Shown in pieces: positions 48,532 through 57,631 of a stretch of DNA of 64,000 nucleotides. Source of the DNA: Bradyrhizobium macuxiense. GTDB lineage: Bacteria; Pseudomonadota; Alphaproteobacteria; Rhizobiales; Xanthobacteraceae. The translations under genes and the position numbers were made by a program. Numbering within the stretch: the first letter of the stretch is position 1; each line of letters begins with the position of its first letter. The DNA lies in contig NZ_VITY01000004.1 of assembly GCF_007993935.1 (NCBI RefSeq), forward strand, positions 372,001-436,000. Reading direction: 5' to 3'. The notes under the pieces were generated by a model. The model saw only the letters and a list, made by a program, of their open reading frames with translations, did no database searches and had not been told where the DNA came from.

Positions 48532-49790
48532 CATCGCCCAGGAAGTCACGGGTCTGGCACCCGTTCACCCAGCACGCGCTGCACGGCGAGATGACAAGGA
48601 TCGTGCGCGGCGAGGGCGCCTATCTCTACACCGCGGATGACCGCCGCATCATCGATGCGATCGCGTCCTGGTGGGTGGTGACCCATGGCCACTGCCATCC
48701 GCATATCGTGCGCGCGATCCAGGAGCAGGCGGAGCAGCTCAACCAGATCATCTTTGCCGGCCATACTCACGATCCGGCCGAAGCGGTTGCCGCGCAACTC
48801 CTGAAGCTGGCACCTGATGGTCTCGACTACGTGTTCTTCTCCGACTCCGGCTCGACCAGCGTGGAAGTGGCGCTGAAGATGGCGCTCGGCTACTGGCACA
48901 ATATCGGCGTGCCGCGCACGCGGATCATCGTCATGGAACACTCCTACCATGGCGACACCGTAGGCACGATGTCGGTCGGCGCGCGCGGCGTCTTCAATAA
49001 GGCTTACGAGCCGCTGCTGTTCGACGTCGCGTCAATCCCGTTTCCTGCCGCGGGTCATGAGCAGGCGACGCTCGATGCGCTCGAAGCCGCCTGCAAGAAC
49101 GAAACGGCGGCAGCGTTTATCGTCGAGCCGCTGATTTTGGGCGCGGGCGGGATGCTGATGTATCCCGCTTGGGTGCTCAAGGAAATGAAGCGGATCTGCG
49201 AGGCCTCTGGCGTGCTCTTGATCGCCGACGAGGTGATGACCGGCTGGGGCCGGACCGGCACCTTGTTTGCGTGCGAGCAGGCCGATGTCAGCCCGGATAT
49301 CGCCTGTTACTCAAAGGGCCTCACCGGTGGATCGCTGCCGCTCGCGGTGACGCTTTGCCGCGCCGAGATCTACGACGCGCATTATTCAAGCGATCGTTCG
49401 CGGACCTTCTTCCATTCGAGCTCCTATACGGCAAACCCGGTCGCCTGTGCCGCGGCCAGGGCGAACCTCGAACTCTGGCAACACGGCGCGGGCGATCGCG
49501 TGGCCTCGGTCGCCGCGATGCAGCAGCGCCTGATCGCGCCATTCCGTGCCGACCCGCGCTTTGAAAACGCCCGCCGCACCGGGACCATCACCGCGCTCGA
49601 CCTGAAGGCAAGCGATGCCGGCTATCTCGCAGGCATCGGGCCGAAGCTTCAGGCTTTCTTCCAACGTAGAGACCTGCTGCTGCGGCCGCTGGGCAATACG
49701 ATCTACGTCATGCCGCCTTACTGCGTCACGGAGGCGGACCTCGAGGAAATCTACGCCGCGATCGGGGATGCGGCCGACGAACTGACGTGA
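48528..49790 (+). CDS. bioA: Adenosylmethionine-8-amino-7-oxononanoate aminotransferase
   Basis: BioA transfers an amino group from S-adenosylmethionine to make 7,8-diaminononanoate. The 420-residue class III PLP aminotransferase begins [28 protein letters not shown]. It has [57 protein letters not shown] and the PLP Lys in [11 protein letters not shown]. It is the last gene of the operon. bioZ, which follows in some Rhizobiales, is absent, so the pimeloyl supply gene must be elsewhere. Confidence 0.96.
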   Translation: MTSPRKSRVWHPFTQHALHGEMTRIVRGEGAYLYTADDRRIIDAIASWWVVTHGHCHPHIVRAIQEQAEQLNQIIFAGHTHDPAEAVAAQLLKLAPDGLDYVFFSDSGSTSVEVALKMALGYWHNIGVPRTRIIVMEHSYHGDTVGTMSVGARGVFNKAYEPLLFDVASIPFPAAGHEQATLDALEAACKNETAAAFIVEPLILGAGGMLMYPAWVLKEMKRICEASGVLLIADEVMTGWGRTGTLFACEQADVSPDIACYSKGLTGGSLPLAVTLCRAEIYDAHYSSDRSRTFFHSSSYTANPVACAAARANLELWQHGAGDRVASVAAMQQRLIAPFRADPRFENARRTGTITALDLKASDAGYLAGIGPKLQAFFQRRDLLLRPLGNTIYVMPPYCVTEADLEEIYAAIGDAADELT

Positions 49791-50056
49791 CGCCGCCGCC
49801 CAGAGTGAAACGTCGAACGTCTATATTGTTGAAATCCCGACATAATTATCCTGCGGACAACGCGGTTGCGCCACGCGCCGGGTGCGAAGTTTTGTCCGGC
49901 GCTGATGTGAAATCACGCGATCTCCTGCTAGATTTGCTGCAACCCGATCGGCTTCGCAGGTCCAGTCCTTCCGGAGACAGGTGGAGCGGAGGCGGGACGC
50001 GTGGTCGTTCGCAACCATCCGCGTGCGCTCATTGTTGAAGGACCATTCGCAACTCC

Positions 50057-51496
50057 ATGTCCGATCGCCAGCCCATCGTCAGCGATCCCGCGACCATCCG
50101 CGCACGCGCCATGGAAACGCTGCTTGAGCGCCTGGAGGATCTCTGCGAAGGCGCCATCGCGATCGATCGCGACGGACGCGTCGTCTACGTCAACGAAAAA
50201 TACCTTCACTCGCTTCGGCTTGGCCATGTCTCCGAGGCGATCGGACGTCCCATCGAGGAGATCATCCCGAACAGCCTGATGCGCCGCGTGGCCGAGACCG
50301 GTGAACCGATCCTTCTGGATATCATGGAGCTCGGCGGCGAGCAGCTCGTGGTGACGCGCATGCCGATCGAGGACGAGAACCGGAACGTCATCGGCGCGAT
50401 CGGCTTCGTGCTGTCGGACCGTCTCGACAATTTGAAGCCGCTGATCGCGCGGATGGGCCAACTTGAAAGCGACCTCAGGCTGGCGAAACGGCAATTGTCG
50501 CAGTCGCGCAGCGCGCGGTTCACCTTCGACGACTATGTCGGCAACACCGAGCGCATCGGGCGAGCCAAGGAACTCGCCCGCCGGGCGGCGCGCCAAAGCG
50601 TGACGGTGCTGCTCACAGGCGAAACCGGAACCGGCAAGGAATTGCTGGCGCAGGCGATCCACAATGCGTCGGCGCGCGCCGAAAAGCCCTTCGTCAGCGT
50701 CAACGTCGCCGCCATTCCGGATACGCTGATCGAGTCCGAGTTCTTCGGCACGGTGCCGGGCGCCTATACCGGCGCCGACCGCAAAGGTCGGGACGGCAAG
50801 TTCCGGAGCGCCGATGGCGGCACGCTGTTCCTCGACGAAATCGGCGAAATGCCGTTGCAGCTGCAAAGCAAGCTGCTGCGGGTGTTGCAGGAGCGGGAAA
50901 TCGAGCCGGTTGGGTCCGACAAGGTCACGAAAGTCGATGTTCGCGTCATCGCTGCAACCAACGTCGATCTGCAGAAGCGCGTCAACGAAGGCACATTCCG
51001 GGCAGACCTTTTCTACCGCCTGAACGTGCTCACGATCGCCCTGCCGCCGTTGCGCGATTGCGCCGGCGATCTCCCGGAAATCTGTGCGAGGCTGTTGGAT
51101 GACATCGTCCGGTCCGGCGATTACCTCAACGCGAAGCTCACACCGTCGGGCCTCGCCGCGCTCGCCTGCTACGATTGGCCTGGAAACGTCCGTGAGCTGC
51201 GCAACGTGCTGGAGCGCGCGCTGATTCTCAGCGACTCCGGTCGTCTCGCCGGCGATGATTTCGCCCGCATCCTGTCGGTGGGCGCCGAGGGGAGGGCCGC
51301 CGTGCTGCCGGCTGCAACGGGTGCAGTCGTCCCTTATGCCCAGGCCGAGGCCGCATTCGAGAAGCGGACGCTTGAAGGCGCGCTGGAGGCCGCCAACGGG
51401 CAGATTGCCGAAGCCGCCCGGATGCTGCGCATTTCGCGGGCGACGTTCTACAAGAAGCTCGCCAAGTTCGGGCTCGCCCAATCGGATGCTGTCTGA
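50057..51496 (+). CDS. Sigma-54-dependent transcriptional activator with PAS domain
   Basis: The 479-residue protein has an N-terminal PAS sensor (residues 20-130: LCEGAIAIDRDGRVVYVNEKYLHSL), a central AAA+ domain (residues about 165-395) and a C-terminal Fis-type helix-turn-helix (GALEAANGQIAEAARMLRISRATFYKKLAKFGL). Walker A is GETGTGKE. The sigma-54-contacting loop reads GAYTGA, an accepted Tyr variant of GAFTGA. Walker B is GGTLFLDEIGEM. A sigma-54 promoter and a palindrome lie just downstream of it, ahead of the GntP gene, which is the likely target. Confidence 0.95.
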   Translation: MSDRQPIVSDPATIRARAMETLLERLEDLCEGAIAIDRDGRVVYVNEKYLHSLRLGHVSEAIGRPIEEIIPNSLMRRVAETGEPILLDIMELGGEQLVVTRMPIEDENRNVIGAIGFVLSDRLDNLKPLIARMGQLESDLRLAKRQLSQSRSARFTFDDYVGNTERIGRAKELARRAARQSVTVLLTGETGTGKELLAQAIHNASARAEKPFVSVNVAAIPDTLIESEFFGTVPGAYTGADRKGRDGKFRSADGGTLFLDEIGEMPLQLQSKLLRVLQEREIEPVGSDKVTKVDVRVIAATNVDLQKRVNEGTFRADLFYRLNVLTIALPPLRDCAGDLPEICARLLDDIVRSGDYLNAKLTPSGLAALACYDWPGNVRELRNVLERALILSDSGRLAGDDFARILSVGAEGRAAVLPAATGAVVPYAQAEAAFEKRTLEGALEAANGQIAEAARMLRISRATFYKKLAKFGLAQSDAV

Positions 51497-51498
51497 GT

Positions 51499-51529
51499 TC
51501 TGAGACTTCAAGGTGTCTTGAGTCTTAGA
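51499..51529. promoter_or_regulatory. Palindrome, candidate enhancer site for the sigma-54 activator
   Basis: Arms TCTGAGACTTCAAG (51499-51512) and CTTGAGTCTTAGA (51517-51529) pair apart from one extra T and one mismatch. It lies 89 bases upstream of the -24/-12 promoter, a typical enhancer distance. It could also act as a terminator of the activator gene, but no T-run follows. Confidence 0.55.
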
Positions 51530-51617
51530 TCGTAGACATCAACCGATCCGCCGGCACACCCACGCGCCAACGACGAACTGCCGACTTTTCAGCCATTTGA
51601 TGCATTGCGAGGCAATT

Positions 51618-51632
51618 TGGCCCGCCCCTTGC
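51618..51632 (+). promoter_or_regulatory. Sigma-54 (-24/-12) promoter of the GntP operon
   Basis: TGGCCCGCCCCTTGC matches the RpoN consensus TGGCACG-N4-TTGC at all but one defined base, with the invariant GG and GC ten bases apart. The permease ATG is 72 bases downstream. Confidence 0.8.
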
Positions 51633-51704
51633 TCTGCGTCCGGGAAGACGCGCCTCGAATGCGCAAGAAGCGTCCGAAAAGAACAATTACCGGGAGAGAA
51701 ACAG

Positions 51705-53114
51705 ATGAGCTTTCTGGTCGCGCTGGCCGCGCTCGTTTTCCTGATGTTCGTCGCCTATCGCGGCTTCAGCGTCATCCTGTTCGCGCCGGTCGCCGCGCTT
51801 GGCGCGGTGCTGCTGACCGATCCGGGCGCAGTGCCCGCCGCCTTCACCGGTCTCTTCATGGACAAGATGGTCGGCTTCGCGAAGCTATACTTTCCGGTGT
51901 TCCTGCTCGGCGCGGTGTTCGGCAAGGTGATCGAGCTCTCCGGCTTCTCCAAATCGATCGTGGCGGCGGTGATTGGCCTCGTCGGCAGCCAGCGCGCGAT
52001 GCTGGCCATCGTGCTGGTCTGCGCGGTGCTCACCTATGGCGGCGTCTCCCTGTTCGTCGTGGTGTTCGCCGCCTATCCCTTCGCCGCCGAGATGTTCCGG
52101 GCCGGCAATATTCCAAAACGCCTGATTCCCGGCACGATCGCACTCGGCGCCTTTTCCTTCACCATGGATTCGCTGCCGTTCAGCCCGCAGATCCAGAACA
52201 TCATTCCGACCACCTATTTCAAGACCACCAACGGCGCGGCGCCGATCCTTGGTACGATTGGTGCGATCTTCATCCTCGTGTTCGGCCTGCTCTATCTCGA
52301 ATGGCGCCGACGTCAGGCGGTGGCTGCCGGCGAGGGCTATGGTGAGGGACACAGCAACGAGCCGCCGCCGGTCGATACCACGGAGCTGGCGCCGGCGTTG
52401 GTCGCCTTTCTGCCGCTGATCGTGGTGTTCGCGGTCAACCTGCTGCTCGGCGGCTTTCCCGGCGTGTTCGGCGGCTTGATCGAGCGGGCGTATGGCACAA
52501 GCTACGATCTGACGCTTGCGCTCGACCATTCGATCGCCACGCCGATCGCCAGCATCAAGGCGATCTGGGCAGTGGAGGGCGCGCTGATCGCGGGCATTCT
52601 GACGGTGTTCGCATTCGCGTTTCCAAAATTGAAAAAGACCTTCGCCGATGGCAGCAAGGCCGCGGTCGGCGGTGCGCTGCTGGCGGCGATGAACACCGCG
52701 TCCGAATACGGCTTCGGCGGCGTGATCGCGGCGCTTCCCGGCTTCATCGTCATCAAGGATGCACTGAAATCCATCCCAAATCCGCTCGTCAACGAAGCCA
52801 TCACCGTCACCTCGCTCGCCGGCATCACCGGCTCGGCCTCGGGCGGCATGTCGATTGCGCTCGCCGCCATGGCGAAGGATTTCGTCGCCATGGCCGAGGC
52901 GGCGCACATCCCGCCCGAGGTCCTGCACCGCGTCGCGTCGATGGCGAGCGGCGGCATGGATACGCTGCCGCACAATGGCGCCGTCATCACCCTGCTCGCG
53001 GTGACCGGGCTGACCCACCAGCAGTCCTACAGGGACATCTTTGCGGTAACCTGCCTGAAGACGCTGGCGGTGTTCTTCGTGATCGCGGTCTATTACGTCA
53101 CCGGGCTGGTCTAG
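51705..53114 (+). CDS. GntP family permease
   Basis: The 469-residue protein has about 12-14 hydrophobic segments. It begins MSFLVALAALVFLMFVAYRGFSVILFAPVAALGAVLLTDPG and shows the GntP-type features ITGSASGGMSIALAAM and ASGGMDTLPHNGAVITLL. Family members import gluconate or other hydroxy-carboxylates such as hydroxybutyrate with protons. The CoA-transferase gene downstream suggests a keto- or hydroxy-acid substrate. The start at 51705 follows GGGAGAGAAACAG and lies downstream of the sigma-54 promoter. Earlier in-frame ATGs lie at or before the promoter. Confidence 0.92.
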   Translation: MSFLVALAALVFLMFVAYRGFSVILFAPVAALGAVLLTDPGAVPAAFTGLFMDKMVGFAKLYFPVFLLGAVFGKVIELSGFSKSIVAAVIGLVGSQRAMLAIVLVCAVLTYGGVSLFVVVFAAYPFAAEMFRAGNIPKRLIPGTIALGAFSFTMDSLPFSPQIQNIIPTTYFKTTNGAAPILGTIGAIFILVFGLLYLEWRRRQAVAAGEGYGEGHSNEPPPVDTTELAPALVAFLPLIVVFAVNLLLGGFPGVFGGLIERAYGTSYDLTLALDHSIATPIASIKAIWAVEGALIAGILTVFAFAFPKLKKTFADGSKAAVGGALLAAMNTASEYGFGGVIAALPGFIVIKDALKSIPNPLVNEAITVTSLAGITGSASGGMSIALAAMAKDFVAMAEAAHIPPEVLHRVASMASGGMDTLPHNGAVITLLAVTGLTHQQSYRDIFAVTCLKTLAVFFVIAVYYVTGLV

Positions 53115-53162
53115 CGCCCGTTCCCGATTGAATCGGAACGAGGCCTGGCTTGTTGTTTTTTG

Positions 53163-53191
53163 CGCGTTTTCTTCGCGCGAGCCGGCGTCCA
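53163..53191. repeat. Partial copy of the CGTTTTC...GAAAACG repeat, copy 2
   Basis: CGCGTTTTCTTCGCGCGA followed by CCGGCGTCCA matches the reverse complement of one half of the element at 24341-24386. Just upstream, AATCGGAACGAGGC is shared with the hairpin at 56400-56433. Confidence 0.6.
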
Positions 53192-53252
53192 TCCCGCATC
53201 AAGTGCGGGAGAGGTTTCGCCGTAAAACGCGCCAATGATCGGGAGGAATGAT

Positions 53253-55265
53253 TTGAGCCAACATCCGGCGCTGTCCTATCTGCGTACGACGGAAAAGGGC
53301 AAGATCGTTACGGCCGCCGAAGCCGTGCGTTTGATCCATGATGGTGACACGGTCGCGACCGGCGGCTTTGTCGGCATCGGCTTTGCCGAAGAGATCGCCC
53401 TCGCGCTGGAGGAGCTCTATCTCGCCAACGAAACGGACGCGCCCTATGCGCAGGGCAAGCCTCGCAACCTCACGCTGGTCTATGCGGCGGGACAGGGAGA
53501 CGGCAAGCACCGCGGCCTCAACCATTTCGCACATGAGGGGCTGGTCCGGCGCGTGATCGGCGGCCATTGGGGGCTCGCACCCAAATTGCAGCAACTGGCG
53601 ATCGCAAATCAGATCGAGGCCTATAATCTGCCGCAAGGCGTCATCACCCATCTGTTCCGCGATATCGCCGCGCGTCGTCCCGGCCACGTTTCACGCGTCG
53701 GTATCGGCACCTTCGTCGATCCGCGCCAGGGCGGTGGCAAGCTCAACGCCCGCACCGTCGATGAGTTGGTCGAGCTGGTCACGCTCGGCGGCGAGGAGTG
53801 CCTGTTCTACAAGGCCTTTCCCATCGACGTTGGGATCATCCGTGCCACCACCGGCGATGCCGACGGCAATCTCACGATGGAAAAGGAAGCGCTGACGCTG
53901 GAGGCGCTGGCGATCGCCATGGCGGCGCATAATTCCGGCGGCATTGTCATCGCCCAGGTCGAGCGCGTCGCGGAAAGCGGCAGCCTCAATCCGCGCCAGG
54001 TGAAAATCCCCGGTATCCTCGTCGATTGCGTGGTGGTGGCGAAGCCGGAAAACCATTGGCAGACCTTCGGCACGCATTACAATCCGGCCTATAGCGGGGA
54101 GATCAGGCTGCGCGCCGGCTCGCTGCCGCCGATGCCGATGAGCGAGCGCAAGATCATCGCGCGCCGGGCGGCATTCGAGCTCAAGGCCAACAGCGTCGTC
54201 AATCTCGGCATCGGCATGCCCGAGGGTATCGCCTCGGTCGCCAACGAGGAGCGGGTCATCGACTTAATCACGCTGACAGCCGAGCCCGGTGTGATTGGCG
54301 GCGTGCCGGCGAGCGGGATCGATTTCGGTGCCGCCGTCAACACGCAGGCGGTGATCGACCAGCCCTATCAGTTCGATTTCTATGACGGCGGCGGTCTCGA
54401 CGCTGCGTTCCTCGGCCTTGCCCAGGTCGATCGCGCCGGCGATCTCAACGTCAGCAAATTCGGTCCCAAGCTCGCCGGTGCCGGAGGCTTCATCAACATC
54501 AGCCAGAACGCCAAGAAGGTGATTTTCGTCGGCACGTTTGGTGCAGGACGCCAGCGCATCGGCGTAGCCGACGGCAAGCTCGTCATCGCCGAAGAAGCGC
54601 AAGCCCGCAAATTCGTCGAGGCCGTCGAGCATGTGACGTTCAGCGGCGCCGTTGCCGCCAGGCGTGGGCAGACCGTGCACTACGTCACCGAGCGCTGCGT
54701 GCTTGCGCTGACCGAAGGCGGGCTCGAGCTGATCGAGGTTGCGCCCGGCATCGATATCGAGCGCGACATCCTCGCCCTGATGGAATTCAGGCCGCTGATC
54801 CCGCGCGATCCAGCCTTGATGGATGCCCGGATCTTCCGCGACGGCCCGATGGATTTGCGCAGCGACCTGTTGACGCTTCCGCTTGATCGACGCTTCACGC
54901 TGGACCAGCAGCAGAACCTGTTCTTCGTCAACCTGGAGCGCTTCGCGCTGCGCAGCAGGGCCGACATCGATGCGATCGCGCGCGCCGTCGAGGCCAACCT
55001 CGGCAGCCTCGATCGCCGCGTCTATGCAATCGTCAACTATGACAACTTCTCGATTGTCCCCGAGTTGCTCGACGAATACTCGGCGATGGTGCAAGGTTTG
55101 ACCGACCGCTTCTATTCCGGCGTCTCCCGTTACACCACGTCGGGCTTCCTTCGCATCAAGCTCGGCGAAGCGCTGGAACGGCGCGGCGTCGCCGCACATA
55201 TTTTTGAAAGCGCGGAAGACGCGCGGTCGGATTGGCGAAATGTCGAAGCCGGGCTCGCCCCGTAG
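53253..55265 (+). CDS. Fused acyl-CoA:acetate/3-ketoacid CoA-transferase with C-terminal extension
   Basis: The roughly 670-residue protein joins the alpha-like half ([37 protein letters not shown]) and the beta-like half ([32 protein letters not shown], with the probable catalytic Glu in MPEG) of type I CoA-transferases. About 130 extra residues follow (from about 540, through [43 protein letters not shown]). TTG at 53253 is the preferred start because GGGAGGAA lies upstream. The ATG at 53235 lacks a site. It probably activates the acid imported by GntP. Confidence 0.9.
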   Translation: MSQHPALSYLRTTEKGKIVTAAEAVRLIHDGDTVATGGFVGIGFAEEIALALEELYLANETDAPYAQGKPRNLTLVYAAGQGDGKHRGLNHFAHEGLVRRVIGGHWGLAPKLQQLAIANQIEAYNLPQGVITHLFRDIAARRPGHVSRVGIGTFVDPRQGGGKLNARTVDELVELVTLGGEECLFYKAFPIDVGIIRATTGDADGNLTMEKEALTLEALAIAMAAHNSGGIVIAQVERVAESGSLNPRQVKIPGILVDCVVVAKPENHWQTFGTHYNPAYSGEIRLRAGSLPPMPMSERKIIARRAAFELKANSVVNLGIGMPEGIASVANEERVIDLITLTAEPGVIGGVPASGIDFGAAVNTQAVIDQPYQFDFYDGGGLDAAFLGLAQVDRAGDLNVSKFGPKLAGAGGFINISQNAKKVIFVGTFGAGRQRIGVADGKLVIAEEAQARKFVEAVEHVTFSGAVAARRGQTVHYVTERCVLALTEGGLELIEVAPGIDIERDILALMEFRPLIPRDPALMDARIFRDGPMDLRSDLLTLPLDRRFTLDQQQNLFFVNLERFALRSRADIDAIARAVEANLGSLDRRVYAIVNYDNFSIVPELLDEYSAMVQGLTDRFYSGVSRYTTSGFLRIKLGEALERRGVAAHIFESAEDARSDWRNVEAGLAP

Positions 55266-55528
55266 CCGGACCGAAACGGGCGCGAGGCGGGATAAGCCAC
55301 CAGAAGCCGGCGGCGAAATTGCCTCCGTCGCCGGAGCGACGGGCTGCGATCTGTCCTTGGCTCTCGCGGACGGCGTTTCCCCTGACGGAGCGGTCACGGG
55401 CATTGCCAGGATCGGGATCCGGTTTCATACTCCGGTACAAGCCGGAGGCAACCAGCTAACCTGACGGTACGACCAACCCGAAGGTTGAAAGAGACAAAAC
55501 CGGGTTGCTGAAAAGCGGAGAGACGGCG

Positions 55529-56341
55529 ATGTCGTTTCGTCTCGCATTTGCGCTTGTGTCCGTAGCGGCGCTGCTCGTTGATCCGACTGGCGCTGTGTCG
55601 CAGGACATGCTGCACGGGGTCGATCTCAACGGTCCCGATATGACGGCGTCGGAAATGACGCGCGCCGAGGTCGACGCGCTCCTCAAGGCGGTGCCTCAAG
55701 GGGACCGAAATTCTGCAGATTTGGAGGGTAAGCGACTGTCGCACCTCGATCTCTCGGGCCTCGACTTCTCCGGTGGCAACCTTCATCTCGCAAAGCTCAA
55801 CCGGACCAATCTGAAAGGCGCCCGCCTCGATCGGGCCAACCTGAATCAGGCTTGGCTCATTGAAGCAGATTTGACGGAGGCATCCCTCGCAAAGGCGTCG
55901 CTGCTCGGCACGCAGATGCATCGCGCCAGGCTTGGCGGCGCCGATTTGCGCGGCGCTCGCATAACCGCCGATCTTTCCGGTGCCAGCCTGAACGGGGCCA
56001 AGCTGGCGGGCGCCGATTTGAGCGCGGATATGCGCAATCAATCGATGGGCCTGATGCGTGGCGTGCTCAAATCCGCCGATCTCCGGAATGCGGATTTGAG
56101 CGGCGCCAATCTCGCCCGCACCGATCTCGAATTCGCGCAGCTGCAGAACGCCAATTTGACGAACTGCAACCTCAACAAGGCCGACCTTGCGGGCGCCGAC
56201 TTATCCGACGCCAATGTGGCCGGCGCCGATTTCACCGAGACCGACCTCGCGTCGGCCGTCTTGCCGAGCGCGGCCGCGCTGGCTGAGGCCCGCAATCTGG
56301 ACAAGGCCCGGAACTTGAACCTGGCGCGGCGCCCACGTTAG
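55529..56341 (+). CDS. Secreted pentapeptide-repeat protein
   Basis: The 270-residue protein has a signal peptide (SFRLAFALVSVAALLVDPTGAVS) followed by many A(D/N)LXX repeats (for example LDLSGLDFSGGNLHLAKLNRTNLKGARLDRANLNQAWLIEADLTEASL). These fold into a right-handed quadrilateral beta-helix. Cytosolic members such as Qnr mimic DNA. An exported one cannot act on gyrase. Two short linkers break the helix near residues 170-185. The start at 55529 has GGAGAG upstream. Confidence 0.88.
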   Translation: MSFRLAFALVSVAALLVDPTGAVSQDMLHGVDLNGPDMTASEMTRAEVDALLKAVPQGDRNSADLEGKRLSHLDLSGLDFSGGNLHLAKLNRTNLKGARLDRANLNQAWLIEADLTEASLAKASLLGTQMHRARLGGADLRGARITADLSGASLNGAKLAGADLSADMRNQSMGLMRGVLKSADLRNADLSGANLARTDLEFAQLQNANLTNCNLNKADLAGADLSDANVAGADFTETDLASAVLPSAAALAEARNLDKARNLNLARRPR

Positions 56342-56343
56342 TG

Positions 56344-56433
56344 GCGTTTTCCGGCGAAGTACCGGTTCGCGTGAAGAAAACGCGTCAAGATTGGAATCTG
56401 GAGCCTCGTTCCGATGAATCGGAACGAGGCTCC
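56344..56433. repeat. Composite palindromic repeat, copy 3, with 16-base-arm hairpin
   Basis: The left part resembles the CGTTTTC...GAAAACG element at 24341. The right part is a perfect hairpin with arms 56400-56415 and 56418-56433 (GGAGCCTCGTTCCGAT and its inverse, loop GA). It lies 58 bases after the pentapeptide gene and may end or stabilise its transcript. Confidence 0.82.
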
Positions 56434-56555
56434 AGGGATCGAATTGCAGTGTCCTACGACAGGACTTATGCTCGGTCCTGGGAACTACGCAGCCGCTCAT
56501 CGTGCGGCGGGGCGGACCACGGTGGATGGTTGCATATCGCACCGGAGGTGACGCT

Positions 56556-57026
56556 ATGACCATTTCGCCCACACTGCATAAATATCTCGCTGTCGAAAAC
56601 ATCGAGTACGACGAAATCCCGCACGTGCTGACGATGTCGTCCGCGCTTACCGCCCAGGCCTGTCACGTCCCGGGCGATCGGCTGGCCAAGGCCATTGTGC
56701 TGCGCCGCAACGGCGGCTATCTGCTCGCCGTGCTGCCGGCGTCGCACCACCTCAGGCTGACGGATCTAAAGGCGAGATTCGGTGACGATATCGCCCTGGC
56801 CGCTGAAAGCGAGATCGATAGGCTGTTCGCGGACTGTGCGCATGGCGCGGTTCCCGCCGCAGGCATCTGCTATGGGCTCGACGTTATCGTTGATGACAGC
56901 ATTCAGACGCAGCCCGAAATCTATATCGAAGCCGGCGATCATGAGACGTTGCTTCACCTCGGTCGCGCGCAATTCGATCGCTTGACTGCCGGTTCCCTGC
57001 ACGGCCGATTCAGTACGCACGACTGA
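56556..57026 (+). CDS. YbaK/ProX-type aminoacyl-tRNA deacylase domain protein
   Basis: The 156-residue protein begins MTISPTLHKYLAVENIEYDEIPHVLTMSSALTAQACHVPGDRLAKAIVLRRNGGYLLAVLPASHHLRLTDLKARFG, the YbaK fold with the conserved Lys of AKAIVL. Such proteins hydrolyse misacylated tRNA (Pro or Cys type). The stand-alone MTISPTLHKYL form differs from E. coli YbaK, so specificity is open. GGAGGTGACGCT precedes the ATG. Confidence 0.85.
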   Translation: MTISPTLHKYLAVENIEYDEIPHVLTMSSALTAQACHVPGDRLAKAIVLRRNGGYLLAVLPASHHLRLTDLKARFGDDIALAAESEIDRLFADCAHGAVPAAGICYGLDVIVDDSIQTQPEIYIEAGDHETLLHLGRAQFDRLTAGSLHGRFSTHD

Positions 57027-57149
57027 GGCGGCATGATAGCGGACTACGTGTTGGTGCGCGCTGACCAAGGCGCAGCACGCATGCGGTGGTGCCAGCTCTG
57101 TTGTATAGTTGCCAGTGAGGGGGCTGTTGCCTTGAAAGGGAGGTCCTCC

Positions 57150-57572
57150 ATGAAAGTCAAGGACGTGATGCACAAGGGCGTCGACTGGGTCAGCCCTGAC
57201 ACGCCAATCACCGAAATCGCGAAATTGATGCAAGGGCACGACGTCGGCTGCATTCCGATCGGTAAAGACGATCATTTGATCGGGATGGTGACCGATCGCG
57301 ATATTGTCTGCAAAGGCCTCGCCAGCAAGGACTTCAACGCCGCGCGCATGACTGCGCGGGACGTGATGACCGAAGGCATTCACTGCTGCCGGGAGGACGA
57401 CGATTTGGCGAAAGCCGTGCATCATATGGAGACGCTGAAGATCCGCAGGCTGCCTGTGATCAACAAGAGCAAGCGGATGGTCGGCATGATCAGCCTGGGT
57501 GATGTCGGCCAATCGGCCACCGTCGATCTGTTGACCCAGTGCGTCAAGGGCGTGTCGGCTCATCACCATTGA
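57150..57572 (+). CDS. Tandem CBS domain protein
   Basis: The 140-residue protein is a pair of CBS domains: MKVKDVMHKGVDWVSPDTPITEIAKLMQGHDVGCIPIGKDDHLIGMVTDRDIVCKGL and MTARDVMTEGIHCCREDDDLAKAVHHMETLKIRRLPVINKSKRMVGMISLGDVGQ. CBS pairs bind adenosyl ligands and act as energy sensors. The strong GGGAGGTCCTCC fixes the start. It is probably cytosolic and free-standing. It ends in HHH. Confidence 0.92.
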   Translation: MKVKDVMHKGVDWVSPDTPITEIAKLMQGHDVGCIPIGKDDHLIGMVTDRDIVCKGLASKDFNAARMTARDVMTEGIHCCREDDDLAKAVHHMETLKIRRLPVINKSKRMVGMISLGDVGQSATVDLLTQCVKGVSAHHH

Positions 57573-57631
57573 GACGGCGATGGCTCTCAGATGAAATCGG
57601 CGTGCCGTTGCAGACACGCCGATGAGTTGGA

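Noticed and set aside
55266..55528. Small gene between the CoA-transferase and pentapeptide genes
   Set aside because: Open frames at 55204-55464 lack a ribosome binding site and recognisable features.
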